A DNA stretch of 12,722 nt from a bacterium (GTDB taxonomy: Bacteria; Bacillota; Clostridia; Oscillospirales; Acutalibacteraceae), in assembly GCA_020627425.1 (NCBI GenBank), contig JAHKXX010000003.1, positions 1 to 12,722 on the forward strand, in the 5' to 3' direction. Made by a program: the position numbers and the translations under genes. Each line of letters begins with the position of its first letter. Position 1 is the first letter of the stretch. Positions 1 to 5,848 of the stretch are shown one piece after another. The notes beneath the pieces are model-generated. The model made no database searches. It worked only from the letters and a program-made list of their open reading frames with translations, and was not told the origin of the DNA.

Positions 1-105
1 GGGGTTTATTGTCCCTCTCCTTCCGCGCCACAGCACACAGGGTGCTGCTTGACGCTGCTTTGATGTGAGAATAAGTGTATTTGTCTTTTCTGCTTGATGT
101 ATCAC
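1..105 (+). repeat. Partial copy (C) of the dispersed hairpin-rich repeat
   Basis: This stretch matches the inner half of the repeat family seen at 168-390 and 10554-10780. The matching blocks, in the same order, are a GGTTTATT-like block, a TCCGCGCC block, CTTGACGCTG and a run resembling GTGTACTTGTCTATTCTG. Its left part lies outside the window. It has the same orientation as copy A, so A and C are direct copies. No ribosome binding site or plausible protein is present. The right boundary is approximate, because similarity fades near the TGATGTATC stretch. Confidence 0.65.
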
Positions 106-137
106 ACTAAATCGCGTTACTTCCACCTATTCCAAAA

Positions 138-167
138 CTCCCAGAATTATTTTACACCAACCCTCCG
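138..167 (-). promoter_or_regulatory. Degenerate outward promoter-like module at the outer end of repeat A
   Basis: Read on the minus strand, the outer end of copy A runs GGAGGG (161-166), then TTGGTG, then TAAAAT (149-154). This resembles the G-rich, TGGT, TATAAT series at the outer ends of copies B, D and E. There is no acceptable -35 box about 17 bp upstream, so it is either a decayed promoter or simply part of the repeat. It would read toward sequence left of the window. Confidence 0.3.
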
Positions 168-390
168 GCGCGTGCTCGCGCTGAGCAATTCGCGCACTCG
201 GGTGGGTTGTGTCCTCCACTTTCTTGGCACGCGTACGAGTTTGGTTTATATTCGTGCGCCGTCCGCGCCGTGCGCCCGAAGGAAGTGCCCTTGGGGTACC
301 GCACAGAGCGGCACTTGACGCTGCTTTGGAATGGAAGCGAGTATGTTTATCTACTCTACTCATTGTCTCCGAGAAAACAGTACAGCGAGT
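168..390 (+). repeat. Dispersed hairpin-rich repeat, copy A
   Basis: Bases 168-200 are an exact 33-bp inverted match to 10981-11013 in copy E. Similarity then continues in patches through TTGGCACGCG, GTTTATATTCGTGC, TCCGCG and CTACTCTACTCATTGTCTC to an ACAGTACAGCGAGT inner end. The outer tip folds as GCGCG (168-172), TGCTC (173-177), GAGCA (183-187) and CGCGC (191-195), an imperfect 10-bp stem. Copy A faces copy B (458-645) in inverted orientation, with an AT-rich spacer at 391-457. Several frames stay open here, but they have no ribosome binding site and their order follows the repeat rather than a protein. No transposase is present, so mobility is not shown. Confidence 0.75.
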
Positions 391-457
391 CTTAGGGAAT
401 ATCTATAAGCATTATTCTTTTTTGTTTTAAGTTTTCAGTATTCATTAAAATAATAAA

Positions 458-645
458 AGTTGGAGACAATGAAAAGAGTAGACAAGTATACTTGCCTCCA
501 CTATATAGCAGCGCTAAGCGGCGCCCTGAGCGCCGTGACGCGGATGGTGCACGAATATAAACCTAACTCGTACGCGTGCCAATAAGGTAGGCGGCAATAC
601 AAACTACAGTGCGCGAATTGACCGCGGAGGCACTCCGCCGCGGCG
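458..645 (-). repeat. Dispersed hairpin-rich repeat, copy B (inverted relative to A)
   Basis: The reverse complement matches copy A: GTCTCC, the AGAGTAGA run, GGTTTATATTCGTGC, TTGGCACGCGTACGAGTT and AATTCGCGCAC all recur in order. Internal hairpins include CGGCGC/GCGCCG (519-524 with 530-535). At the outer tip is GCGGAG/CTCCGC (624-629 with 633-638). That tip differs in sequence from A and E but is again a GC-rich hairpin. The outer end stops only a few bases before the hflX -35 region. Together A and B could fold into a long imperfect stem if transcribed through. Confidence 0.75.
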
Positions 646-647
646 CC

Positions 648-677
648 TTGTGTTGAGGGAGGGAAATGGTGTATAAT
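648..677 (+). promoter_or_regulatory. Putative sigma-A promoter of hflX at the edge of repeat B
   Basis: The -10 box is TATAAT at 672-677, a perfect match. The best -35 candidate is TTGTGT at 648-653, which matches the first half of the consensus only and sits 18 bp upstream. The spacer is G-rich and includes ATGGT just before the -10 box. The predicted start near 684 gives a leader of about 24 nt to the GTG at 708. A very similar arrangement precedes the methyltransferase gene at 11025-11053. Confidence 0.6.
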
Positions 678-707
678 GGAGTGGAGTGAAATATAAGGGA
701 GGTAATA

Positions 708-1952
708 GTGGTGTTTGAGAATGGAGAGAAAATACAACGGGCATTGCTTGTGGGGATAGATACAGGAGAATACGACGCTGAAGGCTCGATGGAGGAGCTG
801 TATGAGCTTGTACGCAGTGCAGGCGCAGAACCTGTAGGAAGTATTATACAAAAACGCGATAAGCCTGACGGAGCTACATGTATAGGCTCCGGCAGACTTG
901 AGGAAATAAAAAACACCTGTGAACAACAGGAAATAGACTTTATAGTGTTTGATACAGAGCTGTCCCCGACACAGATAAGAAATATTGAAAATGAGACTGA
1001 TACCCGTACCATAGACCGTACTATGCTTATACTTGATATTTTTGCAATAAGAGCAAAAACCAATGAGGGTAAAATACAGGTAGAGCTGGCTCAGCTGAAG
1101 TACCTTATGCCGAGACTCTCCGGTAAGGGTAAGGAAATGTCCAGACTCGGCGGAGGTGTGGGTACCAGAGGACCCGGCGAAACAAAGCTCGAAACAGACA
1201 AGCGGCATATCAGAAGAAAAATAGAATACCTGAAGGACGAACTGCGGCATCTCGCCGATCGCCGAGAACAGCTGCGCGCAAGGAGAAAAAAGGACGGAGT
1301 GATCACAGTCGCTATCGTCGGATATACCAATGCAGGCAAGTCTACACTTATGAATACTCTTACTCAGGCAGGCGTGCTCAGCGAAAACAAGCTTTTCGCC
1401 ACACTCGACCCGACGTCTCGGGCACTAAAGCTGCCAAACGGCGTGTCGGTTATGATGATAGATACAGTAGGTCTTGTAAGACGGCTGCCCCACCACCTTG
1501 TGGAGGCATTTAAATCCACTCTCGAGGAAGCAGCTCTTGCAGATATTATTCTGAATGTGTGCGACGCTTCAAGCGACGAATATAAGCTGCACCTTGATGT
1601 AACAAACAGACTGCTCTCAGACCTTGGTCTTAAAGATCATCCCGTAATAACTGTCTTTAATAAGTGCGACCTTGTACCAAACCCCGATGATCTTCCGCAA
1701 GACCGTGACAGTGTTCGTATCTGCGCCAAATCCGCTATCGGCATTGATGAGCTTTTGCGCGCAGTGGAAAATAATCTCCCCGTAAGACTTCGCAGGTATG
1801 ATCTGCTTCTGCCGTTTTCAAAAGCATCTATTGCAGCAGTCCTGAGAGACAAGGGCGCTGTTCAGAACGAAGAATATACCGCAGACGGGTTAAGACTTAC
1901 GGCTATTGTCGAAGAGGAACTTTGGCATTTGGTTGATCCGTATGCTCTGTAA
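708..1952 (+). CDS. hflX: Ribosome-associated GTPase HflX
   Basis: HflX is a cytoplasmic GTPase that binds the large ribosomal subunit and helps split or rescue stalled ribosomes. The 414-residue product has the usual family length. It has the N-terminal HflX domain, including the glycine-rich GGGVGTRGPGETKLETD stretch, followed by a basic coiled linker and a GTPase domain. G1 is GYTNAGKST at residues 205-213, G3 is DTVGL at 252-256, G4 is NKCD at 318-321, and the G5 SA is near 342-343. The start is GTG at 708, chosen because AAGGGAGG at 695-702 lies 5 nt upstream; GTG at 711 is the only close alternative. The gene ends in tandem stops (TAA TAG) and has its own promoter, so it appears monocistronic. 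All key residues are present. The assignment is confident. Confidence 0.96.
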   Translation: MVFENGEKIQRALLVGIDTGEYDAEGSMEELYELVRSAGAEPVGSIIQKRDKPDGATCIGSGRLEEIKNTCEQQEIDFIVFDTELSPTQIRNIENETDTRTIDRTMLILDIFAIRAKTNEGKIQVELAQLKYLMPRLSGKGKEMSRLGGGVGTRGPGETKLETDKRHIRRKIEYLKDELRHLADRREQLRARRKKDGVITVAIVGYTNAGKSTLMNTLTQAGVLSENKLFATLDPTSRALKLPNGVSVMMIDTVGLVRRLPHHLVEAFKSTLEEAALADIILNVCDASSDEYKLHLDVTNRLLSDLGLKDHPVITVFNKCDLVPNPDDLPQDRDSVRICAKSAIGIDELLRAVENNLPVRLRRYDLLLPFSKASIAAVLRDKGAVQNEEYTADGLRLTAIVEEELWHLVDPYAL

Positions 1953-1981
1953 TAGACCTGTTCGATATATTTGAGATATTT

Positions 1982-2002
1982 TAGTGTTAAAATATAACAC
2001 TA
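1982..2002. promoter_or_regulatory. AT-rich palindrome between hflX and the GH13 gene
   Basis: TAGTGTTA (1982-1989) and TAACACTA (1995-2002) form a perfect 8-bp inverted repeat around AAATA. It lies 30 bp after the hflX stop and 7 bp before the -35 box of the next gene. It could be an operator for the glucan hydrolase gene. It could also be a weak hflX terminator, since ATTTTATCTT follows, although the stem is poor in GC. I cannot assign it to a known regulator family. Confidence 0.45.
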
Positions 2003-2009
2003 TTTTATC

Positions 2010-2039
2010 TTGACATGGATTGCAGAAAGGCTTTATAAT
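2010..2039 (+). promoter_or_regulatory. Consensus sigma-A promoter of the GH13 gene
   Basis: TTGACA (2010-2015) and TATAAT (2034-2039) both match the consensus perfectly and are separated by 18 bp. Transcription should begin near 2046, giving a leader of about 27 nt. The palindrome at 1982-2002 sits directly upstream and could carry regulation. Confidence 0.85.
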
Positions 2040-2072
2040 TTAGGTTAGTACATTTTTAACAGAGGGATCAGA

Positions 2073-4037
2073 ATGAGAATGTTTAATTCAAGAATCGAGG
2101 AATACAGAAATCCCACGGGTGCGGTAGCGGATGGAACAAATATTCATATGAGAATAGTCCTGCCAAGGGATCTGCATACCTCGGGAGCTATGCTTGCCGT
2201 AAAAGATGACAGATACGGTGACACGACCATTTACGGAATGTTCTGGGCAGGTATGGTAGGCGACGATCATGAGCAGTGGGAATGTGATCTGAAGGCAGAG
2301 ACCGTTGGTCTTTATTGGTACCACTTTGTTCTTGATACATGCTATGGCAGAAGATATATAATGAAGGGCTTCGGCGGAGAGGGCTTTCTGTCTATGAGCG
2401 AAGGCGAGCCGAGGTTCCAGCTTTTGTGCTATGATAAAGACTTCAAAACTCCCGACTGGCTGCCGGGCGGAATTATGTACCAGATCTTTCCGGACAGATT
2501 TTATAATTCCGGTGAAAAGAAAACCGGGATCTATCCCGACAAAAAAATGCAGAAGGACTGGGATACTATACCCGACTGGCGTCCGAACGAGCACGGTATG
2601 ATAACAAACTCCGACTTTTTCGGCGGCGATCTGAAGGGAATAGAAATGAAGCTGCCGTATTTAAAGGAGCTTGGGGTCACTTGTATATACCTGAATCCTA
2701 TTTTTGAAGCCTATTCAAACCATCGCTATGATACGGGCGACTATGAAAAAATAGACCCTGTTCTCGGAAATGAGGAGGACTTCAGGAGTCTTTGCGCTAA
2801 GGCAAAGACTATGGGGATACGGATCATCAACGACGGAGTATTCAGCCACACAGGCAGCGACAGCAAATACTTTAACCGTGAAAACCGTTATGAGGGAAAA
2901 GGCGCATATAATTCCAAGGAATCACCGTACTATACATGGTACAAATTCATAGAATGGCCGAATATATACAACTCATGGTGGGGCTTTAATACTCTGCCCG
3001 AGGTTGAGGAGCTGTCGGTATCCTTTAACGAATATATAAACGGTGACAACGGTATTATAAAAAAATGGATCAGAAACGGCAACAGCGGCTGGAGACTTGA
3101 TGTAGCGGACGAACTGCCTGACGAATTTATAGAGCATATACGCGAGGCTGTAAAGTCCGAGGACGAAGACGCACTGCTGCTCGGCGAAGTATGGGAAGAC
3201 GCTTCAAACAAGGAAAGCTACGGCTCACGCAGACGTTTTCTTTACGGAAAAGAGCTTGACAGTGTAATGAACTATCCGTTCCGTGACGCAATACTCGGAT
3301 TTCTTGACTGCGGAGACGGCAGAGATATGATAGAGATAGTTCTGAATGTTATCGAGAACTATCCGCGTCCGGTGCTGCGCTCTCTTATGAATCTGCTCGG
3401 AACACATGATACGGAAAGAGTATTGACCCTTCTTGCCGGTGAGCGTCAGAACGGCAGAGGCAGAGAGTGGCAGGCTGCTACTACGCTTTCTGAGGAGCAG
3501 CGTCAGTACGGTCTTAGCCGTATGCGTATCGCAAGCGGAATACTGTACACCCTGCCCGGAGTGCCGTGTATCTACTACGGTGACGAAGCAGGACTTGAGG
3601 GCTACAGAGACCCCTTTAACCGCCGCACCTTTCCGTGGGGCAAGGAGGACAAGCGTCTTTTGGAATGGTACAAACAGCTTGGCAAAATGCGTCATGCCTG
3701 TTCATGTCTTACTGACGGAGATCTGATAGAATTCGGCTCTACCGGAAGAACCATGGGCTATATACGAAAAGACGAGAAGGATATGCTGCTGTGTGTATTC
3801 AACGCCTCCGATCAGACGATCAATTTCAGAACTCCGCCTGAATTTGCAGACGGCGAGGTGTTTATGAATACCATACTAAACGGCGACAATCTGATAATTC
3901 CCCGTGACAGCTGTGCATTCGTAAGGATAGACACCCCGAAGAAGGAAGAAAAGAAAAAGACTCCCATAGTAGAGGAGCCTGACATAGCTGAGCTTGAAAA
4001 CCTCAGCGAGGACGAGAAGAAATATCTTGCCGAATAA
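2073..4037 (+). CDS. Intracellular GH13 alpha-glucan hydrolase (neopullulanase/alpha-amylase type)
   Basis: This 654-residue protein is a glycoside hydrolase family 13 enzyme that cleaves alpha-glucosidic bonds in maltodextrin or glycogen-type glucans. An N-terminal beta-rich domain (about residues 1-125) precedes the TIM barrel, which opens with GGIMYQIFPDRFYNSG. Conserved regions are DGVFSH (D254, H259), GWRLDVADE (nucleophile D343), LLGEVWE (acid/base E372) and GTHDTE (H445, D446). Region I has Ser where many relatives have Asn (NH). No signal peptide is visible, so it should act in the cytoplasm. The last 35 or so residues form a charged, Glu/Lys-rich tail. The ATG at 2073 has AGAGGG 6 nt upstream. 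The gene converges on the glycogen operon, which suits glucan recycling. Exact specificity (neopullulanase, cyclomaltodextrinase, amylopullulanase-like) cannot be settled from sequence. Confidence 0.9.
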   Translation: MRMFNSRIEEYRNPTGAVADGTNIHMRIVLPRDLHTSGAMLAVKDDRYGDTTIYGMFWAGMVGDDHEQWECDLKAETVGLYWYHFVLDTCYGRRYIMKGFGGEGFLSMSEGEPRFQLLCYDKDFKTPDWLPGGIMYQIFPDRFYNSGEKKTGIYPDKKMQKDWDTIPDWRPNEHGMITNSDFFGGDLKGIEMKLPYLKELGVTCIYLNPIFEAYSNHRYDTGDYEKIDPVLGNEEDFRSLCAKAKTMGIRIINDGVFSHTGSDSKYFNRENRYEGKGAYNSKESPYYTWYKFIEWPNIYNSWWGFNTLPEVEELSVSFNEYINGDNGIIKKWIRNGNSGWRLDVADELPDEFIEHIREAVKSEDEDALLLGEVWEDASNKESYGSRRRFLYGKELDSVMNYPFRDAILGFLDCGDGRDMIEIVLNVIENYPRPVLRSLMNLLGTHDTERVLTLLAGERQNGRGREWQAATTLSEEQRQYGLSRMRIASGILYTLPGVPCIYYGDEAGLEGYRDPFNRRTFPWGKEDKRLLEWYKQLGKMRHACSCLTDGDLIEFGSTGRTMGYIRKDEKDMLLCVFNASDQTINFRTPPEFADGEVFMNTILNGDNLIIPRDSCAFVRIDTPKKEEKKKTPIVEEPDIAELENLSEDEKKYLAE

Positions 4038-4091
4038 ACGGCACAAGAATCCACTTTTTAATTCGATGTCAACAGCTTAAGAAAACACAAA

Positions 4092-4166
4092 AGTTTCGCC
4101 CGCCTTTACAAAGGCGGCAGAGTCCAGAGACAGAGTCTCTGGTCGCGCTCCGCAGAGCGCGAAACT
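4092..4166. repeat. Branched stem structure inside the MITE-like element
   Basis: An outer stem AGTTTCGC (4092-4099) with GCGAAACT (4159-4166) encloses two hairpins. CCGCCTT/AAGGCGG (4100-4106 with 4111-4117) is one and CCAGAGAC/GTCTCTGG (4124-4131 with 4135-4142) is the other. A third hairpin, TCGCGCTC/GAGCGCGA (4143-4150 with 4155-4162), shares bases 4159-4162 with the outer stem, so the two compete or swap. All the stems are perfect. A multi-branched fold of single-stranded DNA or RNA is therefore likely. Confidence 0.6.
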
Positions 4167-4198
4167 CCCTTTGCTTAATCCCTCCGAAAGGGGTGAAT

Positions 4199-4227
4199 CA
4201 AAAAACAGTCCGGTGGACTGTTTTTTG
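4199..4227. terminator. Bidirectional intrinsic terminator carried by the MITE-like element
   Basis: CAAAAAACAGTCC (4199-4211), loop GGT, then GGACTGTTTTTTG (4215-4227) form a perfect 13-bp stem. One side is an A6 run and the other a T6 run, so a U-tract is present for transcription from either side. It would stop transcripts from the GH13 gene and any read-through of the glycogen operon. Confidence 0.75.
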
Positions 4228-4229
4228 AG

Positions 4230-4260
4230 AGGGGAAGCCCTGGGAAAGAGGGCTTCCCCT
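4230..4260. repeat. 11-bp hairpin inside the MITE-like element
   Basis: AGGGGAAGCCC (4230-4240) pairs perfectly with GGGCTTCCCCT (4250-4260) around a 9-base loop. No T-run follows, so it is not itself a classical terminator. A further perfect 8-bp hairpin, TCGCTGCC/GGCAGCGA with a GTAA loop, lies at 4286-4305. Confidence 0.6.
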
Positions 4261-4357
4261 TGTAGTGGTTATGATAAAATGTGCCTCGCTGCCGTAAGGC
4301 AGCGAACCTGAAAACCTTAAGCTGTTGACATTGCTTTTTAATTTAATAGCTATTACT

Positions 4358-4398
4358 CAAAAAACCGACCGCCGCAAATGCGACGGTCGGTGGTTTTT
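4358..4398 (-). terminator. Terminator of the glgBCDA operon, probably bidirectional
   Basis: On the minus strand, just after the glgA stop, a GC-rich stem (4364-4376 with 4379-4391, one C/A mismatch) is followed by a T6 run, the complement of 4359-4364. On the plus strand, T7 at 4394-4400 follows the same stem after two bases. It can therefore also end transcripts arriving from the GH13 side. Confidence 0.85.
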
Positions 4399-4402
4399 TT
4401 CG

Positions 4403-5827
4403 TTATTCGTTGATTACTTCACGATACAGGTTGATGTACTCGGTTGCAGACTTAGCCCAGGAGTTATCACACTTCATGGCTCTCTCTACAAGTATCTTCC
4501 AACCGTCATGCTGCCAGTAGCCTGCGATAGCTCTGCGTATGCAGCCAAGCATATCCATAGCGTCATAGTTCCGGAAGGTAAAACCGTTTCCGTCGCCTGT
4601 GCCGCTGTCCTGTATGCTGTCCCTGAGTCCGCCAACCTCGCGAACTATCGGTATTGTGCCATAGCGCAGGGCTATCATCTGAGACAAGCCACACGGCTCT
4701 GCCTTTGACGGCATAAGGAACATATCCGCGCCGGCATAGATCTTTCTCGAAAGCTCAGGTATAAATCCATGACAAGCACAAAGTCTGCCCGGGTACCTGT
4801 CCTGCATAGAACGGAAGAAGCTCTCATATTCCCAGTCACCGGAGCCGAGAATTACAAACTGTATGTATTCCTCTCGCATAAGCTGATCAAGAGCGTATTT
4901 TACAAGATCAAGTCCCTTGTGGGATACAAGTCTTGTAACCATAGCTATTATCGGTACCTCGGCGTTCTGCTCCAGACCTAGCCGCTCTTGCAGCTTTTGC
5001 TTGTTGACAGCCTTACCCGACAGATCCTCTGCATTATAATGAGCATACAATTGTATATCCGTAGCCGGATTGTACGATGTCGTATCAATACCGTTCAGTA
5101 TGCCCCTTATCTTCCACGCTCTGGCATTCAGAATTGAATCAAGTCCGTGTGAGAACCACGGGTCGCGGATCTCCCAAGCGTAACTGGGACTTACGGTAGT
5201 GACCCGATTAGCCGTTTCAATTGCCCCCTTCATGTAATTGATACAGCCGTCGCAATCAAGTATCGAGCGTCCGTGGGGAGGTATTCCGACTACCTCCTCA
5301 TACAGCTCTGTACCGTATTTTCCCTGATATTGAATGTTGTGAATCGTAAATACCGTTTTGATCCCGCTGTACCACTCGTTCTGTGAATAGAACAGATTGT
5401 AGTAAGTCGGCACCAGAGCGGTCTGCCAGTCGTTGCAGTGGATAACGTCGGGCTTAAAATCTATAAACGGGAGCATCTCTAAAACGGCACGCGAGAAAAA
5501 CGCAAATCGCTCTGCGTCGTCATAGTGACCGTAGAGTCCCTGACGCTTGAAGTAATACTGGTTGTCAAGGAAGTAATAGATAACTCCGTTATAGCGTGTT
5601 TCAAATATACCGCAGTATTGACGGCGCCACGATACAGGAACAGAAAAGCTTGTCACAAAGCGCATTGTGTCCTTTAGTCCCTGTGGTATTTCGTCGTACA
5701 GCGGCATAACTATGCGACAGCCTATGAGTCGCTGGCGCAGGGCATGCGGCAAAGCACCTGATACGTCGGCAAGTCCGCCCGAAGCCGCAAAGGGCTGAGC
5801 CTCACTTGTTACAAACAGACACTTCAT
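4403..5827 (-). CDS. glgA: Glycogen synthase GlgA (ADP-glucose, GT5)
   Basis: GlgA transfers glucose from ADP-glucose to the non-reducing end of alpha-1,4-glucan in the cytoplasm. The 474-residue product is full length for a GT5 starch/glycogen synthase. It has an N-terminal SEAQPFAASGGLADVSGALP segment, NDWQTALVP and TIHNIQYQG in the first Rossmann domain, and PSKAEPCGLSQ followed by VREVGGLRDSI in the second. E377 of the EPCGL motif is kept at the same number as in the E. coli enzyme. The KxGGL motif near the start reads A15-S-G-G-L, so the usual lysine that contacts ADP-glucose is replaced. ATG at 5827 has GGGAGGTG 8 nt upstream. It is the last gene of the operon, 21 nt after glgD, and is followed by a strong terminator. 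The identity is secure; the effect of A15 is unknown. Confidence 0.95.
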   Translation of the reverse strand: MKCLFVTSEAQPFAASGGLADVSGALPHALRQRLIGCRIVMPLYDEIPQGLKDTMRFVTSFSVPVSWRRQYCGIFETRYNGVIYYFLDNQYYFKRQGLYGHYDDAERFAFFSRAVLEMLPFIDFKPDVIHCNDWQTALVPTYYNLFYSQNEWYSGIKTVFTIHNIQYQGKYGTELYEEVVGIPPHGRSILDCDGCINYMKGAIETANRVTTVSPSYAWEIRDPWFSHGLDSILNARAWKIRGILNGIDTTSYNPATDIQLYAHYNAEDLSGKAVNKQKLQERLGLEQNAEVPIIAMVTRLVSHKGLDLVKYALDQLMREEYIQFVILGSGDWEYESFFRSMQDRYPGRLCACHGFIPELSRKIYAGADMFLMPSKAEPCGLSQMIALRYGTIPIVREVGGLRDSIQDSGTGDGNGFTFRNYDAMDMLGCIRRAIAGYWQHDGWKILVERAMKCDNSWAKSATEYINLYREVINE

Positions 5828-5848
5828 ATATTACACACCTCCCAAAAT

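Larger units (their letters stand above)
4064..4333. mobile_element. MITE-like non-autonomous element, 270 bp
   Basis: The ends are 18-bp terminal inverted repeats with one mismatch. Left is CG plus ATGTCAACAGCTTAAG (4066-4081). Right is the exact complement, CTTAAGCTGTTGACAT (4316-4331), plus TG. A 10-bp direct repeat, CTTTTTAATT, flanks both ends. There is no open reading frame of note inside, so any movement would need a transposase supplied elsewhere. The interior is almost entirely stem-loops: 4100-4117, 4124-4142, 4143-4162, 4199-4227, 4230-4260 and 4286-4305. It sits between convergent genes, where insertion should do little harm. The parent insertion sequence family cannot be named from the ends alone. 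Confidence 0.75.
4054..4343. repeat. 10-bp direct repeats flanking the MITE-like element (putative target site duplication)
   Basis: CTTTTTAATT occurs exactly at 4054-4063 and again at 4334-4343. The two copies lie immediately outside the terminal inverted repeats at 4064-4081 and 4316-4333. This is the pattern expected of a target site duplicated on insertion. The sequence is AT-rich, so chance contributes something, but the exact placement against both ends argues for duplication. Confidence 0.75.

Noticed and set aside
501..1250. 249-codon minus-strand frame overlapping hflX and repeat B
   Set aside because: It runs antisense through hflX, has no ribosome binding site, is rich in Cys, Tyr and His, and its end is repeat sequence.
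1982..2002. Rex-type redox operator
   Set aside because: It resembles TTGTTAA-n4-TTAACAA, but the half-site spacing is one base off and the outer bases differ.
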